A stretch of DNA of 46,348 nucleotides from Clostridia bacterium (GCA_028703495.1 JAQVMT010000017.1:1-46348); one strand, 5' to 3'; numbered from the stretch's first letter, positions 27,215 through 36,898 are shown. Notes: a model not told the origin generated them from the sequence alone. Made by a program: numbers and translations.

Positions 27215-28738
27215 ATGGTGAAGAAGCGGTACATTTTGGCGTTGGATGAGGGAACTACTAGTGCGAGAGCGGTGGTTTACGACTGCAAAAGTGACAGTAT
27301 TATCGCTTCGGTGAATACTCCTATCGATTTGATTTACCGACAAAGCGGCTGGGTGGAGCAGGATGCGAGGGACCTTTGGGGAGCGCAATTCGGCGCACTT
27401 AACGAGGTCATCGCAAAAAGCGGTGTAAGCCTCGATGACGTGAACGGCTTGGGCATTACCAATCAGCGCGAAACCGTGTTGCTTTGGGACAAAAAAACGG
27501 GAATACCGCTGGGCAACGCTATTGTCTGGCAATGCAGGCGTACTGCGGAGTTTTGCAATCGACTCAAAGAACGTGGACTCGGCGACTATATCCGCAAAAA
27601 AACCGGCTTGGTCATCGATGCTTACTTTTCCGCAAGCAAAATCAAATGGATCCTCGACAACACGGAGGGAGCGCGCGAAAGGGCGAAAAGGGGCGAGCTT
27701 TGTTGCGGCACGGTGGACAGCTATTTGATTTACAGGCTTACCGAGGGCGCGGTACATGTCACCGACGTAACCAACGCAAGCCGCACTATGCTTATGGATA
27801 TCAACACTCTGCGGTGGGATAGGGAGCTTTTGGAGCTTTTCGACATTCCCGAGGGCATTTTGCCGCGCATTGTCCATTCGGATGCGACCGTCGGAGAAAC
27901 GACCGTGTTAAATAAGCCGATAAAAATCTGCGGCATTGCCGGCGATCAGCAGGCGGCTTTGTTCGGTCAAAACTGTTTTGACAAGGGCTCCGCCAAAAAC
28001 ACCTACGGAACGGGCTGTTTTATACTTATGAACACAGGCGATGAGGTTTGCTTATCGGACAACTCGCTGGTTTCGACCGTGGCTTGGGTGGTCGACAACA
28101 AGCCCACTTACGCTTTGGAGGGGAGCGTTTTCAACGCGGGCAGCTCCGTTCAATGGCTGCGCGACAGCCTCGGCTTGATTTCTTCGAGCGCGGAAAGCGA
28201 AGCTATGGCGCGGCTTGCCGTTTGCGCCGACAAAAGCTTGGGAAGCGACGGAGTTTACGTTGTCCCTGCATTTACAGGCTTGGGTGCGCCATACTGGAAT
28301 CAGGCGGCAAGGGGAATTATCGTCGGAATTACGCGCAATACGAATAAGTACCACATAATCAGAGCCACGCTTGAGTCTATGGCATACTCGACAAAGGACG
28401 TGATTTCGCTTATGGAAAGTGACACCTGCTGTAAAATGCGCGGACTTTGCGTTGACGGAGGAGCGTGCAAGAATGACTTTCTCATGCAATTTCAGGCGGA
28501 CATCCTCAACGCAGAGGTCGTTCGCCCGTCGGTTACCGAATCGACGGTGCTGGGTGCGGTTTACCTTTCGGGGCTGGCATCGGGTGTGTTTGCATCGATG
28601 GAGGACATTGCAAAGCATAGATCGGTCGACAGGGTCTTCCGTCCGCAAGAGGACATCGATCGGCAGAAGCTGTATCGGGGCTGGAAGCGCGCCGTTGCCA
28701 GAAGCTTGGATTGGGCAATCGGTGAGGCAGACAGCTAG
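27215..28738 (+). CDS. glpK: Glycerol kinase
   Basis: ATP-dependent phosphorylation of glycerol to glycerol 3-phosphate in the cytoplasm (FGGY sugar-kinase family, 507 residues, normal length). Diagnostic elements are YILALDEGTTSARAVV at the N-terminus, GWVEQDA, GITNQRET, IVWQCRRT and, in the second domain, GIAGDQQAALFGQ and YGTGCF. The ATG at 27215 follows GGAGGGGAGGT; a GTG three bases later is also possible. No glpF, glpD or glpO is adjacent, so it stands alone on its transcript. The leader contains a decayed copy of its own 5' end. A weak hairpin with a T run (AGCAAAGCTTTTTT, 28741-28754) follows the stop. Confidence 0.95.
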   Translation: MVKKRYILALDEGTTSARAVVYDCKSDSIIASVNTPIDLIYRQSGWVEQDARDLWGAQFGALNEVIAKSGVSLDDVNGLGITNQRETVLLWDKKTGIPLGNAIVWQCRRTAEFCNRLKERGLGDYIRKKTGLVIDAYFSASKIKWILDNTEGARERAKRGELCCGTVDSYLIYRLTEGAVHVTDVTNASRTMLMDINTLRWDRELLELFDIPEGILPRIVHSDATVGETTVLNKPIKICGIAGDQQAALFGQNCFDKGSAKNTYGTGCFILMNTGDEVCLSDNSLVSTVAWVVDNKPTYALEGSVFNAGSSVQWLRDSLGLISSSAESEAMARLAVCADKSLGSDGVYVVPAFTGLGAPYWNQAARGIIVGITRNTNKYHIIRATLESMAYSTKDVISLMESDTCCKMRGLCVDGGACKNDFLMQFQADILNAEVVRPSVTESTVLGAVYLSGLASGVFASMEDIAKHRSVDRVFRPQEDIDRQKLYRGWKRAVARSLDWAIGEADS

Positions 28739-28883
28739 GTAGCAAAGCTTTTTTAATGTGCTACGCCCCTTAACCGTCGACAAAGTGCTTTTTTAAACAG
28801 CCAAAAGGTGAGTAATACAACTGCTGATGCGTTTTGGAAACAAGACCAAGCAGAATCCGATTTATTTATTCGGCGAGCGGATT

Positions 28884-28889
28884 TATAAT
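28884..28889 (+). promoter_or_regulatory. Candidate -10 box of the glgCD transcript
   Basis: A perfect TATAAT lies 30 bases before the glgC start, with a poor -35 (TTTATT at 28861-28866, 17-base spacer). The resulting leader would be only about 18 bases long, ending in the strong Shine-Dalgarno AAGGAGGG. Confidence 0.4.
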
Positions 28890-28913
28890 AAAGTTAAACA
28901 AGGAGGGTAATTT

Positions 28914-30131
28914 ATGGCTAAAGAATGTATAGCGATGTTGCTTGCAGGAGGGCAGGGAAGCCGTTTGGGTGTGCTGACCAAGGGTGTTGCAAAGCCTGCG
29001 GTGCAATTTGGGGCGAAGTACAGAATCATTGACTTCGTCTTAACCAACTGCGCGCATTCGGGTATAGATACCGTGGGAGTGCTTACGCAGTACAAGCCTT
29101 TACTGCTCAATACTTACATCGGAAGCGGTAAGAGCTGGGACCTTGACAGGCTCAACGGCGGTGTATATGTTCTTCCGCCGTATATGCAGGAAACCTCCGG
29201 CGAATGGTACAAGGGTACGGCGAACGCAATTTACCAAAATATGGAGTTCATCGAGCAATTCGATCCCGAGTATGTTCTGGTGCTTTCGGGCGACCACATC
29301 TACAAGATGAATTACGCAAAGATGCTGGATTATCACATAGATAAAAATGCCGACGTCACCATCGCGTATATCAACGTTCCAATCAAGGAAGCAAGTCGAT
29401 TCGGAATACTTCAAATCGACGGTGAGGGCAAAATTATCGAGTTTAACGAAAAGCCCAAGGTGCCAAAGAGCGACTGTGCATCTATGGGAATATACATTTT
29501 CAATTGGCGTGAGTTGAGGAAACAGCTTATTCGCGATGAAGCCGACCAAAGCAGCAGTAACGACTTCGGAAAAAACGTGATTCCGTCAATGCTTGGGCAG
29601 GGCAAGGCTCTGTACGGCTATGGCTTTTCGGGGTACTGGAAGGATGTCGGCACGGTGGAAAGCCTGTACGATGCGAATATGGACTTACTTGACAGCGGTG
29701 AAATAGGTCTTTACGATGCCGACTGGCAAATTTTCAGCAGAAGTCCGTTGAGGCCACCGCACTTTTTGGACAGAAATGCAAGCGTAACCGACAGTTACGT
29801 AACTGAAGGCTGCTATATCGACGGCAAGGTTGCGCACAGCATCATATCCGATGGTGTGGTGATTGCAAAAAACGCGGCGGTAAAGGACAGTATAATTATG
29901 ACCGACTGCAAAATCGGCGAAAATGCAGTTGTCAACAAAGCCATTATCGCATCGGGAACGGTGATTGCACGTGGGGCAACGATCGGTACAAATTGCGATG
30001 CGACGCCGCAGTACCGCTCGAATTACTGCACCGGAGGCATTACTCTTATCGGCGAGAATTTGACGATCGGAGAGGGTGTCGAGGTGGGCTGCAACTGTAT
30101 GGTGACTTCGGATATAAAGGAGGAGAAGTAG
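28914..30131 (+). CDS. glgC: Glucose-1-phosphate adenylyltransferase, catalytic subunit
   Basis: Makes ADP-glucose from ATP and glucose 1-phosphate, the committed step of bacterial glycogen synthesis. The 405-residue protein has the intact nucleotide-binding loop [31 protein letters not shown], the GTANAIYQN segment, [10 protein letters not shown] with the metal-binding Asp, and FNEKPKVPK. The C-terminal half has the hexapeptide-type left-handed beta-helix. It follows AAGGAGGGTAA and is separated from glgD by one base, so the two are cotranscribed and probably form the GlgC/GlgD heterotetramer known in Bacillota. Confidence 0.95.
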   Translation: MAKECIAMLLAGGQGSRLGVLTKGVAKPAVQFGAKYRIIDFVLTNCAHSGIDTVGVLTQYKPLLLNTYIGSGKSWDLDRLNGGVYVLPPYMQETSGEWYKGTANAIYQNMEFIEQFDPEYVLVLSGDHIYKMNYAKMLDYHIDKNADVTIAYINVPIKEASRFGILQIDGEGKIIEFNEKPKVPKSDCASMGIYIFNWRELRKQLIRDEADQSSSNDFGKNVIPSMLGQGKALYGYGFSGYWKDVGTVESLYDANMDLLDSGEIGLYDADWQIFSRSPLRPPHFLDRNASVTDSYVTEGCYIDGKVAHSIISDGVVIAKNAAVKDSIIMTDCKIGENAVVNKAIIASGTVIARGATIGTNCDATPQYRSNYCTGGITLIGENLTIGEGVEVGCNCMVTSDIKEEK

Positions 30132-30132
30132 T

Positions 30133-31245
30133 ATGCTTAACACAATGGGTATTATATTTGCGGGCAACGAGGAACTCCGAATGGGTGAGCTGACACGCGC
30201 AAGGTCGCTTGCGGCAATGCCGGTCGCCGGTCGTTATCGCCTTATCGACTTTATTTTAAGCAGTATGGTAAACAGCGGCATAACCAACATCGGATTGACA
30301 ACCAAATTCAACTTTCAATCCTTGCTGGACCATCTCGGCGGCGGAACCGAGTGGGATTTGAGCCGTAAAAAGTACGGACTTTTCATACTTCCTCCCTTCT
30401 ATAAATCCGAAAACCGCATTACGGAAAGCGGCGAAAGCAAGATTCAAAGCCTATACAATGTGCTTCACTATATAAGGCGCGGTAAGCAGGATTACTGTAT
30501 GCTTGCAGAGGGCAACGCGGTTATCAACACGACTTTTGACGAGATGTTGGATTTTCACAGGGAGAATCATTCGGACATAACCGTTATGTACAGCAAAAAC
30601 GCAGATGCGACAGCCTCGCAGGATGGTTGCTTCGATGTGGCTGCCGACAACAGAATCAAAGATATATCGCCGAACAACACCCAAAATGCCGCCAAAAGCG
30701 TTGGATTTTGTATAATCGACACCGACTTGCTTATAACCTTGGTGGAAAGCTGTTACGCAAGAGGCGAATACGATTTCAGTAAGGATATCATCGGCAAAAA
30801 CCTTACTAAATTGAGAATCTTCGGCTATGAATTCAATGGATATTACAGACATATTTACGATATTCAAAGCTATTATCGTTTCAGCATGGAATTGCTTAAC
30901 CGCGACGTAAGGGACACGCTGTTCGAGAACGAAAAAAAGATATATACGAAAATTAAGGATATGGTCCCCGCTCGATACCAAAGCAATGCCAAGGTCAGCA
31001 ACAGCTTCATCGCAGATGGCTGTATAATTGACGGAGAAGTCAATAATTCCGTGCTTTTCCGCGCCGTCGAGGTTCGCAAGGGCAGTAAAATCAATAACTG
31101 TATCATTATGCAAAACGGCAAGGTGCTGGAAAACAGCGTGCTTAACGCTGTTATAATGGACAAAAACGTAGTCATCGGAAGCGGTAAAACCCTCGTGAGC
31201 GAACCCACCTTCCCGATCGTCATCGGCAAAAACCGCGTTATTTGA
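30133..31245 (+). CDS. glgD: Glucose-1-phosphate adenylyltransferase regulatory-type subunit
   Basis: A 370-residue paralogue of GlgC. It keeps the fold and the RYRLIDFILS element, but the pyrophosphorylase loop GGxGxRL is replaced by GNEELRMGELT, as is usual for GlgD, which is catalytically weak and modulates GlgC. The C-terminal beta-helix (SFIADGCIIDGEVNNSVLF) is present. Its Shine-Dalgarno (AAGGAGGAGAAG) overlaps the end of glgC, indicating translational coupling. Confidence 0.93.
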   Translation: MLNTMGIIFAGNEELRMGELTRARSLAAMPVAGRYRLIDFILSSMVNSGITNIGLTTKFNFQSLLDHLGGGTEWDLSRKKYGLFILPPFYKSENRITESGESKIQSLYNVLHYIRRGKQDYCMLAEGNAVINTTFDEMLDFHRENHSDITVMYSKNADATASQDGCFDVAADNRIKDISPNNTQNAAKSVGFCIIDTDLLITLVESCYARGEYDFSKDIIGKNLTKLRIFGYEFNGYYRHIYDIQSYYRFSMELLNRDVRDTLFENEKKIYTKIKDMVPARYQSNAKVSNSFIADGCIIDGEVNNSVLFRAVEVRKGSKINNCIIMQNGKVLENSVLNAVIMDKNVVIGSGKTLVSEPTFPIVIGKNRVI

Positions 31246-31433
31246 CAGCGAAGCTGTTTTTAATGGCTGCGCCGTCCATTTCCATCAAGTCGATACCTTC
31301 TCGGGCTGACGCATACAAGGCAAAAGCCCCTTTTCCTCACGGTCGGCAGTGAGGTACCTTTTTGGAGTGATGTCCGAGTATAAAGGCTACAAGAAATAAG
31401 ACAACCGCAACAGATTTACGGAGGTAAGCGAAA
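31246..31433 (+). terminator. Weak terminator or attenuator between glgD and glgA
   Basis: Three bases after the glgD stop, ACAGC-GAA-GCTGT is followed by a short T run (31245-31261). A second hairpin, CCTCAC (31335-31340) with GTGAGG (31349-31354), is followed by TACCTTTTT. Together they could reduce glgA expression relative to glgCD. Confidence 0.4.
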
Positions 31434-32876
31434 ATGAAGATTTATATCGTATCCGCCGAGGTGGAGCCGTTTGCAAAGAGCGGCGGATTAGGCGACGTAA
31501 TAGGTGCGTTGCCGAAAATGTTGGTGCAAGAGGGTGCCGAAACCGTGGTTGCCATGCCGCTTTATGCGACAATCGACAAGAAATACAAGGACGAGATGTC
31601 ATTTGTCGGCGAATACGGAGTAGCCTTGGGGTGGCGCAACCAAACCGTTAAGGTATATACTTTGGTTTCGCGCGGCGTGAGGTTTTATTTTTTAGGCAAC
31701 GATATGTACTATTGCGGAAGCCGAATCTACGATGAATACGATTTGGAGAGGTTTGCATTTTTTGCAAAGGCGGCTTTGGAGATTCTTCCGCATGTAAATT
31801 TTGTACCCGACGTTATACAGTGTAACGATTGGAGCTCGGCGTTAACTCCCGTATATTTGGATTGCTTTTACCGCAAAATTAAGTTTTACTCCAAAATTAA
31901 GACGGTTTTGACCATTCACAACCTTGCATATCAGGGAATTTTCCCGATAGATCAGGTCAAGGATATTACCGGACTCCCCGATGACTGTTTTGCATCGAAG
32001 CTGGAGTATTACGGCTCTGCGAATTTACTCAAAGGCGGCATCGTCTATTCGAACATAGTGTCGACCGTTTCGCCCAAGTATGCCGAGGAGATAAGGACGA
32101 GAGAATACGGAGAGGGGCTGGAAGGGCTTTTACAGGCTAAAAAGAAGAACCTATTCGGTATAATTAACGGAATTGATTATTCATTATACAATCCCGAGTC
32201 TGACAATCACCTTTATATGCGATACGGCGTCGATTCCTATAAGCTTGGCAAGCAGACCAACAAGGAGAAGCTGCTGCAGTCGTTGGGTTTGAGCTATGGC
32301 GAGGCGCCGCTTATCGTATTGGTCAGCCGCCTTGTGGAGCAAAAGGGCTTGGATTTGATCGAGAGTGTGATCGGCGACATGATGAAGTGCAATATGAGTT
32401 TTGTTTTGTTAGGTACGGGGGCGCAAAAATACGAGGAATTCGCGCGGTCGCTTTGCAGACGTTATCCCGACAGAGTAGCCGCGTGCGTGACCTTTAACAA
32501 CGACTTGGCGCATAAGTTCTATGCCGCAGGCGACCTGTTTTTGATGCCGTCGCGGTTTGAGCCTTGCGGACTCAGCCAAATGATTGCTCTTAAATACGGT
32601 ACTCTACCGATAGTAAGAGAGGTAGGAGGACTGTTTGACACGGTAAAAAGCTTCAACGAGCAAACGGAAAAGGGGAACGGCTTCAGCTTCACCGACTACA
32701 ACGCGCATGATATGCTGTTTACCGTTTACCGCGCGGTGGACTTCTATTTCAATCGTCGGCGTGAATTCAACGCTATGATTGAATTCGGTATGCAACAGGA
32801 TTTTGGCTGGCAAAACAGCGCGAAAGCCTATATAAAGCTATTTGAAAAGGCGATAAATACACAAAGGACAATATGA
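31434..32876 (+). CDS. glgA: Glycogen synthase (ADP-glucose, GT5)
   Basis: Adds glucosyl units from ADP-glucose to glycogen. The 480-residue protein begins with YIVSAEVEPFAKSGGLGDVIGALP, written here as EVEPFAKSGGLGDV, the conserved substrate-binding loop (K-S-G-G-L-G). Other hallmarks are NDWSSALTP, LTIHNLAYQG, the loop FGIINGIDY, VSRLVEQKGLD and MPSRFEPCGLSQM, with the catalytic C-terminal Glu context. A strong GGAGGT lies 7 bases before the ATG. Its last four bases (ATGA) overlap the start of the transporter gene. Confidence 0.95.
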   Translation: MKIYIVSAEVEPFAKSGGLGDVIGALPKMLVQEGAETVVAMPLYATIDKKYKDEMSFVGEYGVALGWRNQTVKVYTLVSRGVRFYFLGNDMYYCGSRIYDEYDLERFAFFAKAALEILPHVNFVPDVIQCNDWSSALTPVYLDCFYRKIKFYSKIKTVLTIHNLAYQGIFPIDQVKDITGLPDDCFASKLEYYGSANLLKGGIVYSNIVSTVSPKYAEEIRTREYGEGLEGLLQAKKKNLFGIINGIDYSLYNPESDNHLYMRYGVDSYKLGKQTNKEKLLQSLGLSYGEAPLIVLVSRLVEQKGLDLIESVIGDMMKCNMSFVLLGTGAQKYEEFARSLCRRYPDRVAACVTFNNDLAHKFYAAGDLFLMPSRFEPCGLSQMIALKYGTLPIVREVGGLFDTVKSFNEQTEKGNGFSFTDYNAHDMLFTVYRAVDFYFNRRREFNAMIEFGMQQDFGWQNSAKAYIKLFEKAINTQRTI

Positions 32877-34174
32877 CAAAGACGAAAAACAGATTATGGA
32901 CTAAGGATTTTTCCATAATCATTGTAGGTAGCTTTATTTCTATGCTGGGCAACGCCGCAGTGGGGGCGGTGTTCGGCTTTTTGGTGCTCGAAGAAACCGA
33001 CAGCACGTTTCTTTTCGCCCTCATTATGGTGGCGAGTATGCTTCCGCAGCTGATTGTGCCGCTGATTGCGGGCGTGGTTTTGGACAGGCGGAGCCGCAAA
33101 AAAGCAATTTTCATACTCGATTACATAACCACGGGATTGTTTACCTGCGTGGCATTGCTTTTGCATTTCAATTTGTATAACTATGCAAGCTATCTAATTA
33201 TAACCTTTGCTATGGGAAGCATAAGCTCCTTCTACAACGTGGCATACGAAAGCTTTTATCCGAACCTAATCACAAAAGGCAATTACTCCAAGGCATACAC
33301 GATAAGCAGTTTGATTTACCCGATTGCCTCGGTAATTATGACACCGATTGCGGGTATTTTATACGCAACGATAGGTCCCGTTCCGATTTTTGCTTTTGCT
33401 GCCGTTCTGTTCTGTGCAACTGCGACAATCGAAACACGGGTAAGAGCTATCGAGCCGCACCTGCTTTTGAGTCCGGAGGAATTGGCGGCAAAGGGCAGAG
33501 CAACTCCTTTCAAGCGATTCGCCGAGGATATGAAGGAGGGAATCCGCTACTTGAAAAAGGAAAAGGGCTTGATGACGATTACTATTTACTTTTTCTTTAT
33601 TCAGGGCTGCGGCTGCGTTATGAGCGCGCTTTTTCTGCCGTATATCAAAGCAAATTATCCCGATGTTTCTTATACACTGTTCGGGCAGACGAGAGTGCTT
33701 GCCGTCACCGTGCAGTATTCTCTAATTGTGGCGGCGAATACGCTGGGCAGGCTAATAGGCGGCTGTTTTCATTACTTCAGAAAGCTCAAAACCCAACGTC
33801 GATACGCGGTCGCAATCTTTGTTTACACCTCGCTTGCCGTGCTGGACATGATCTTTTTGTATATGCCGTACTGGTGGTTGATTGCGATTTTGTACGTTAT
33901 CAACGGCGCATTGGCGGTAACAAGCTTCAATATTCGGATTTCCTCCACTCAAAACTATGTGCCGGACACGCACAGGGCTAGATTCAATGCGTCATTTCAG
34001 TTGATAAATGCCGTCGGCATGATTTTAGGACAGCTTATCGGCGGAGCGTTGGGAGAGGTGTTCGACACGCGCATTATAATTATCGTGGCAATGCTTGTCA
34101 ATCTTGCCGCAATGTTCTTGATTATGGTCGGCAACAGAAAGTACGTTAAGCCGATTTACAACGCAGAGTTGTAG
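32873..34174 (+). CDS. MFS transporter, coupled to glgA
   Basis: A 433-residue membrane protein with about 10-12 hydrophobic helices. The first pair is typical of major-facilitator drug/metabolite exporters of the DHA3 or macrolide-efflux type (IIVGSFISMLGNAAVGAVF, then LDRRSRKKAIF in the loop between helices 2 and 3). The start codon overlaps the glgA stop (ATGA), so translation is probably coupled. The substrate is unknown. A link to glycogen or sugar metabolism is only suggested by the overlap; a separate efflux role is equally possible. Confidence 0.85.
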   Translation: MTKTKNRLWTKDFSIIIVGSFISMLGNAAVGAVFGFLVLEETDSTFLFALIMVASMLPQLIVPLIAGVVLDRRSRKKAIFILDYITTGLFTCVALLLHFNLYNYASYLIITFAMGSISSFYNVAYESFYPNLITKGNYSKAYTISSLIYPIASVIMTPIAGILYATIGPVPIFAFAAVLFCATATIETRVRAIEPHLLLSPEELAAKGRATPFKRFAEDMKEGIRYLKKEKGLMTITIYFFFIQGCGCVMSALFLPYIKANYPDVSYTLFGQTRVLAVTVQYSLIVAANTLGRLIGGCFHYFRKLKTQRRYAVAIFVYTSLAVLDMIFLYMPYWWLIAILYVINGALAVTSFNIRISSTQNYVPDTHRARFNASFQLINAVGMILGQLIGGALGEVFDTRIIIIVAMLVNLAAMFLIMVGNRKYVKPIYNAEL

Positions 34175-34241
34175 GCTTGGTGCAAATGGTACAGCGAGTA
34201 AATAAACCAACCGAAAAAGCTTAACAAAAAAGGGGAGAACA

Positions 34242-35351
34242 ATGACAAAAAAGCAAAGGAAGGAGTTTTTGAGTGCGATAATATTGGCGGTATTTTTACT
34301 GCTGCTTGCGCTGTATTATTTCAGCGTGCCGCCCTTCGACTTCGATTTGGGTATTGGCTTCAAGGCAAATCAAGCTCAACCGACCAAAAAGCCGATAGTA
34401 ATTGCCGAAGGTGCGCTTTGCGTGCATTTTATAGACGTAGGGCAGGGCGATTGCATTTTGGTGACGTTGCCCGACGGCAAAAATATGATGATAGACGGTG
34501 GCAAAAGGGATTCGAAGATTACGGCGACCATTTTGGATTATTTGGAGGAGTACGGCATAGAGCGGCTGGATTACGTTATGCTAACGCACGCGGACGAGGA
34601 TCACTGCGGCTCCTTAGACGACGTTATTAAGTCGGATGTCGCGTGCGATGAGTTTTATATGCCCTATTTGGTCGCTTCGAAGGCTCAAAACGATCCTATT
34701 GCAAACGGCAATGCCATTGTGCCGCAGGAAATTTCCGACGCTATCGCAACACCCTGCGAGATTGACACCGATGTTTTTGCAAGCTTTGTGGACGCGATGA
34801 CCACAGAGGAAGGCTTTGCATACGAAAAGGTGCATTATTCTTTGAGCGGAATGACAATCGAGGGCGAGGGCTATACCTTCACTCTGCTTTCGCCGTCGGC
34901 GCTGTTTTACAAAAAAGTAACGGATTCGAACGCCAAAAACAACCTTTCTCCGATAATGATTTTGGAGTTTAACGGAAAGCGCGTGATGTTTACGGGCGAT
35001 GCCGAGGGTATTGCCGAGACATATGTGCTAGACAGCTATGTTGCCAACGGCTTTTCGGACATTATAGATGTGGACGTGCTAAAGGTCGGACACCACGGCT
35101 CCTATTCATCCTGTTCTCAAGGCTTTTTGAATATCATAAAGCCCGAATACGCCGTTATTTCGGTGGGCGAAGGCAATACGTACAAGCATCCGCACAGTCA
35201 GCCCCTGCAGCGGCTCGCTGCTATGAGCATAACGACCTACCGAACCGATCACAACGGCGACATACGGTTGTTAATCGAGGGTGAAGGTATGACCTTCGAC
35301 CTTCAAAAAACCGAGGTTAGCTTTGTAGAACTGTATAAAAGAGTGGCATAA
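34242..35351 (+). CDS. ComEC/Rec2-like metallo-beta-lactamase-fold hydrolase, membrane-anchored
   Basis: A 369-residue protein with one N-terminal helix (AIILAVFLLLLALYYF) and an extracellular metallo-beta-lactamase domain. It shows HFIDVGQGDCILV, MMIDGGK, the metal motif TH-A-D-E-D-H (His116, Asp118, Asp120, His121), MFTGDAEG and VGHHGS. This matches the stand-alone form of the C-terminal ComEC domain, which degrades the non-transported DNA strand in competence proteins; the substrate here is unknown. It lacks the ComEC membrane channel and is thus not a full competence gene. The Shine-Dalgarno AAAGGGGAG is good; the gene may belong to the glgA-MFS transcript. Confidence 0.88.
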   Translation: MTKKQRKEFLSAIILAVFLLLLALYYFSVPPFDFDLGIGFKANQAQPTKKPIVIAEGALCVHFIDVGQGDCILVTLPDGKNMMIDGGKRDSKITATILDYLEEYGIERLDYVMLTHADEDHCGSLDDVIKSDVACDEFYMPYLVASKAQNDPIANGNAIVPQEISDAIATPCEIDTDVFASFVDAMTTEEGFAYEKVHYSLSGMTIEGEGYTFTLLSPSALFYKKVTDSNAKNNLSPIMILEFNGKRVMFTGDAEGIAETYVLDSYVANGFSDIIDVDVLKVGHHGSYSSCSQGFLNIIKPEYAVISVGEGNTYKHPHSQPLQRLAAMSITTYRTDHNGDIRLLIEGEGMTFDLQKTEVSFVELYKRVA

Positions 35352-35471
35352 TAACAGTAAGACACGGCGAAATGCTCAAAACAAAGTGATAGTCGACCGA
35401 GCAAGCGAACAAATACTCACAAGAATACCGAAAGTGCGCGTGCATAAGGATAGGTAAACAGAGGTGATAAA

Positions 35472-35918
35472 ATGAAAATACTTGTAGTAAACGGAGCAAA
35501 TTTAAATAAGTTGGGATCTCGGGATCGCGATATTTACGGCGATATCACGTTGGACGAATTGAACTGCGTTATGGAAATGCACGTCGAGGACAAGGACGTC
35601 GAGCTGGAGTTTTTCCAAAGCAACCACGAGGGCGACATCATCGACAAGCTTCAACAAACCGATGCAGATGCGCTTTTGCTCAATCTAGGCGCGTTTTCGC
35701 ATTACAGCTACGCAATACGCGATGCCGTTGCCGACAGCGAGTTGTTTGCCGTGGAGGTGCATTTGAGCGACATCAACAATCGTGAGGACTTTCGTAAGCT
35801 TCGCGTGCTTGAGGACGTGGTTGCCGGGGTTTTTATGGGCAAGCAGAAAGACAGCTATCTTGAGGCTTTGGACTTTATAATTGCCGTTTTTGCACAATTA
35901 TCACGCTTCAGCTTATGA
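35472..35918 (+). CDS. aroQ: 3-dehydroquinate dehydratase, type II
   Basis: Dehydrates 3-dehydroquinate in the shikimate pathway; 148 residues, normal length. Conserved catalytic elements are retained: NGANLN, LGSRDRDIYG with the Arg and Tyr of the active-site lid, SNHEGDIID, the His in GAFSHYSYAIRDA, VEVHLSD and NREDFR. Several usually invariant positions differ: NGP is NGA, NPGA is NLGA, and the terminal GFG element is replaced by MGKQ. I therefore expect an active but divergent enzyme. AGAGGTG lies 5 bases before the ATG. Shikimate kinase follows after a hairpin. Confidence 0.88.
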   Translation: MKILVVNGANLNKLGSRDRDIYGDITLDELNCVMEMHVEDKDVELEFFQSNHEGDIIDKLQQTDADALLLNLGAFSHYSYAIRDAVADSELFAVEVHLSDINNREDFRKLRVLEDVVAGVFMGKQKDSYLEALDFIIAVFAQLSRFSL

Positions 35919-35931
35919 AGGCTTATACTAA

Positions 35932-35969
35932 TCCGCTTTTACTCATATTCAGAAGTAGAGCGGTTTTTG
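35932..35969 (+). terminator. Probable terminator after aroQ
   Basis: CCGCTTTTACT and AGTAGAGCGG form an imperfect stem around CATATTCAGA, followed by five T. It lies 15 bases after the aroQ stop and 43 bases before aroK. Confidence 0.55.
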
Positions 35970-36011
35970 ATGAGAAGGTAGCTTAAAACGCCAATCAAGA
36001 ATGAGGACAGA

Positions 36012-36542
36012 ATGAAAAACATCGCGTTAATCGGAATGAGCGGAACAATGAAAAGCTCGGTCGGAAAGGAGCTTGCCAAGCTCACGGGAAGAATGTTGTT
36101 CGACACGGACAGTGTTATCGAGTACGAAAACGGAGCGAGCGCGGCTTGCATTATCGAGCGTAGCGGTATCGCTTATTTTCGTCGTTTGGAAAACGGAGTC
36201 GTCAAAAGAGCCTGCGAAAGCGAAAACGTCGTAATTGCGGCAGGCGGCGGCGCGGTAATAAACGACGATAATTTAAGTTTGCTTTCGCGGACGGCAATAA
36301 TTGTTCTGCTGACGGCGGAGCCGAGCACGATATATAAAAGGCTTAGCGAAGGTGCCGAGCAAAGGCCGTTATTAACCCCGCTATCGGTCGAAGGTATTTT
36401 CAATATGATGTGCGAAAGGAATAATGCCTATCACAAATGTGCCGACATTATCGTCCCGACCGACGGAAAAATTTCCATAGAGGTTGCAAGGATTATTTTT
36501 AACATATTGTGTGCACAGAACGAAGCCTATTTCTCAAGCTGA
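36012..36542 (+). CDS. aroK: Shikimate kinase
   Basis: Phosphorylates shikimate with ATP; 176 residues, typical length. Recognisable elements are the P-loop GMSGTMKSSVG, FDTDSVIE (the shikimate-binding Asp), YFRRLENGVV (Arg), AAGGGAV, the lid QRPLL and RNNAYHKCADIIV. The P-loop is unusual: the Gly that usually precedes Lys (GxGKS/T) is Met here. The rest of the substrate site is intact, so I keep the assignment. It sits next to aroQ, forming a small shikimate pair. Confidence 0.87.
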   Translation: MKNIALIGMSGTMKSSVGKELAKLTGRMLFDTDSVIEYENGASAACIIERSGIAYFRRLENGVVKRACESENVVIAAGGGAVINDDNLSLLSRTAIIVLLTAEPSTIYKRLSEGAEQRPLLTPLSVEGIFNMMCERNNAYHKCADIIVPTDGKISIEVARIIFNILCAQNEAYFSS

Positions 36543-36774
36543 TTTTTTTGAGCGTATTGGAGCAAGCTTAGCTTATTGAGAGTTTTCAACGAGGTTGCAA
36601 GGCTTGTGTAAGGTATTGTGTGTGTTTAACAACGGATACAAATCGAATATGGCTATTTGCACGAACAAAAGACCTATATAAATTTTTAATGGACAAAAAG
36701 ACGCCGATGAAGCTGTGAAAGTAGATAATGATTGGTTTTTATTAAAATTCTTTAAAAAAGTTGTTGTAATACGG

Positions 36775-36803
36775 TTTACAAATCAATAGTTTATATATAT
36801 AAT
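36775..36803 (+). promoter_or_regulatory. Promoter of the acidic zinc-ribbon gene
   Basis: TTTACA (36775-36780) and a perfect TATAAT (36798-36803) are 17 bases apart, about 95 bases before the start codon. The remainder of the 36543-36898 gap is AT-rich and shows no gene. Confidence 0.68.
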
Positions 36804-36898
36804 AGGACGGCAAACGCGCATATTGTGTTTGCGGTATTTTGCTGTATAACGCGGAGTGAGGCGGCGAGCCGTTTCCTTGCGTTTCAAGGGGTGATTTT

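Noticed and set aside
26918-27877. 319-codon open frame on the - strand across the glpK start
   Set aside because: It overlaps the well-supported glpK gene and the repeat array; the repetitive HLK/PPFAHLK pattern comes from the array.
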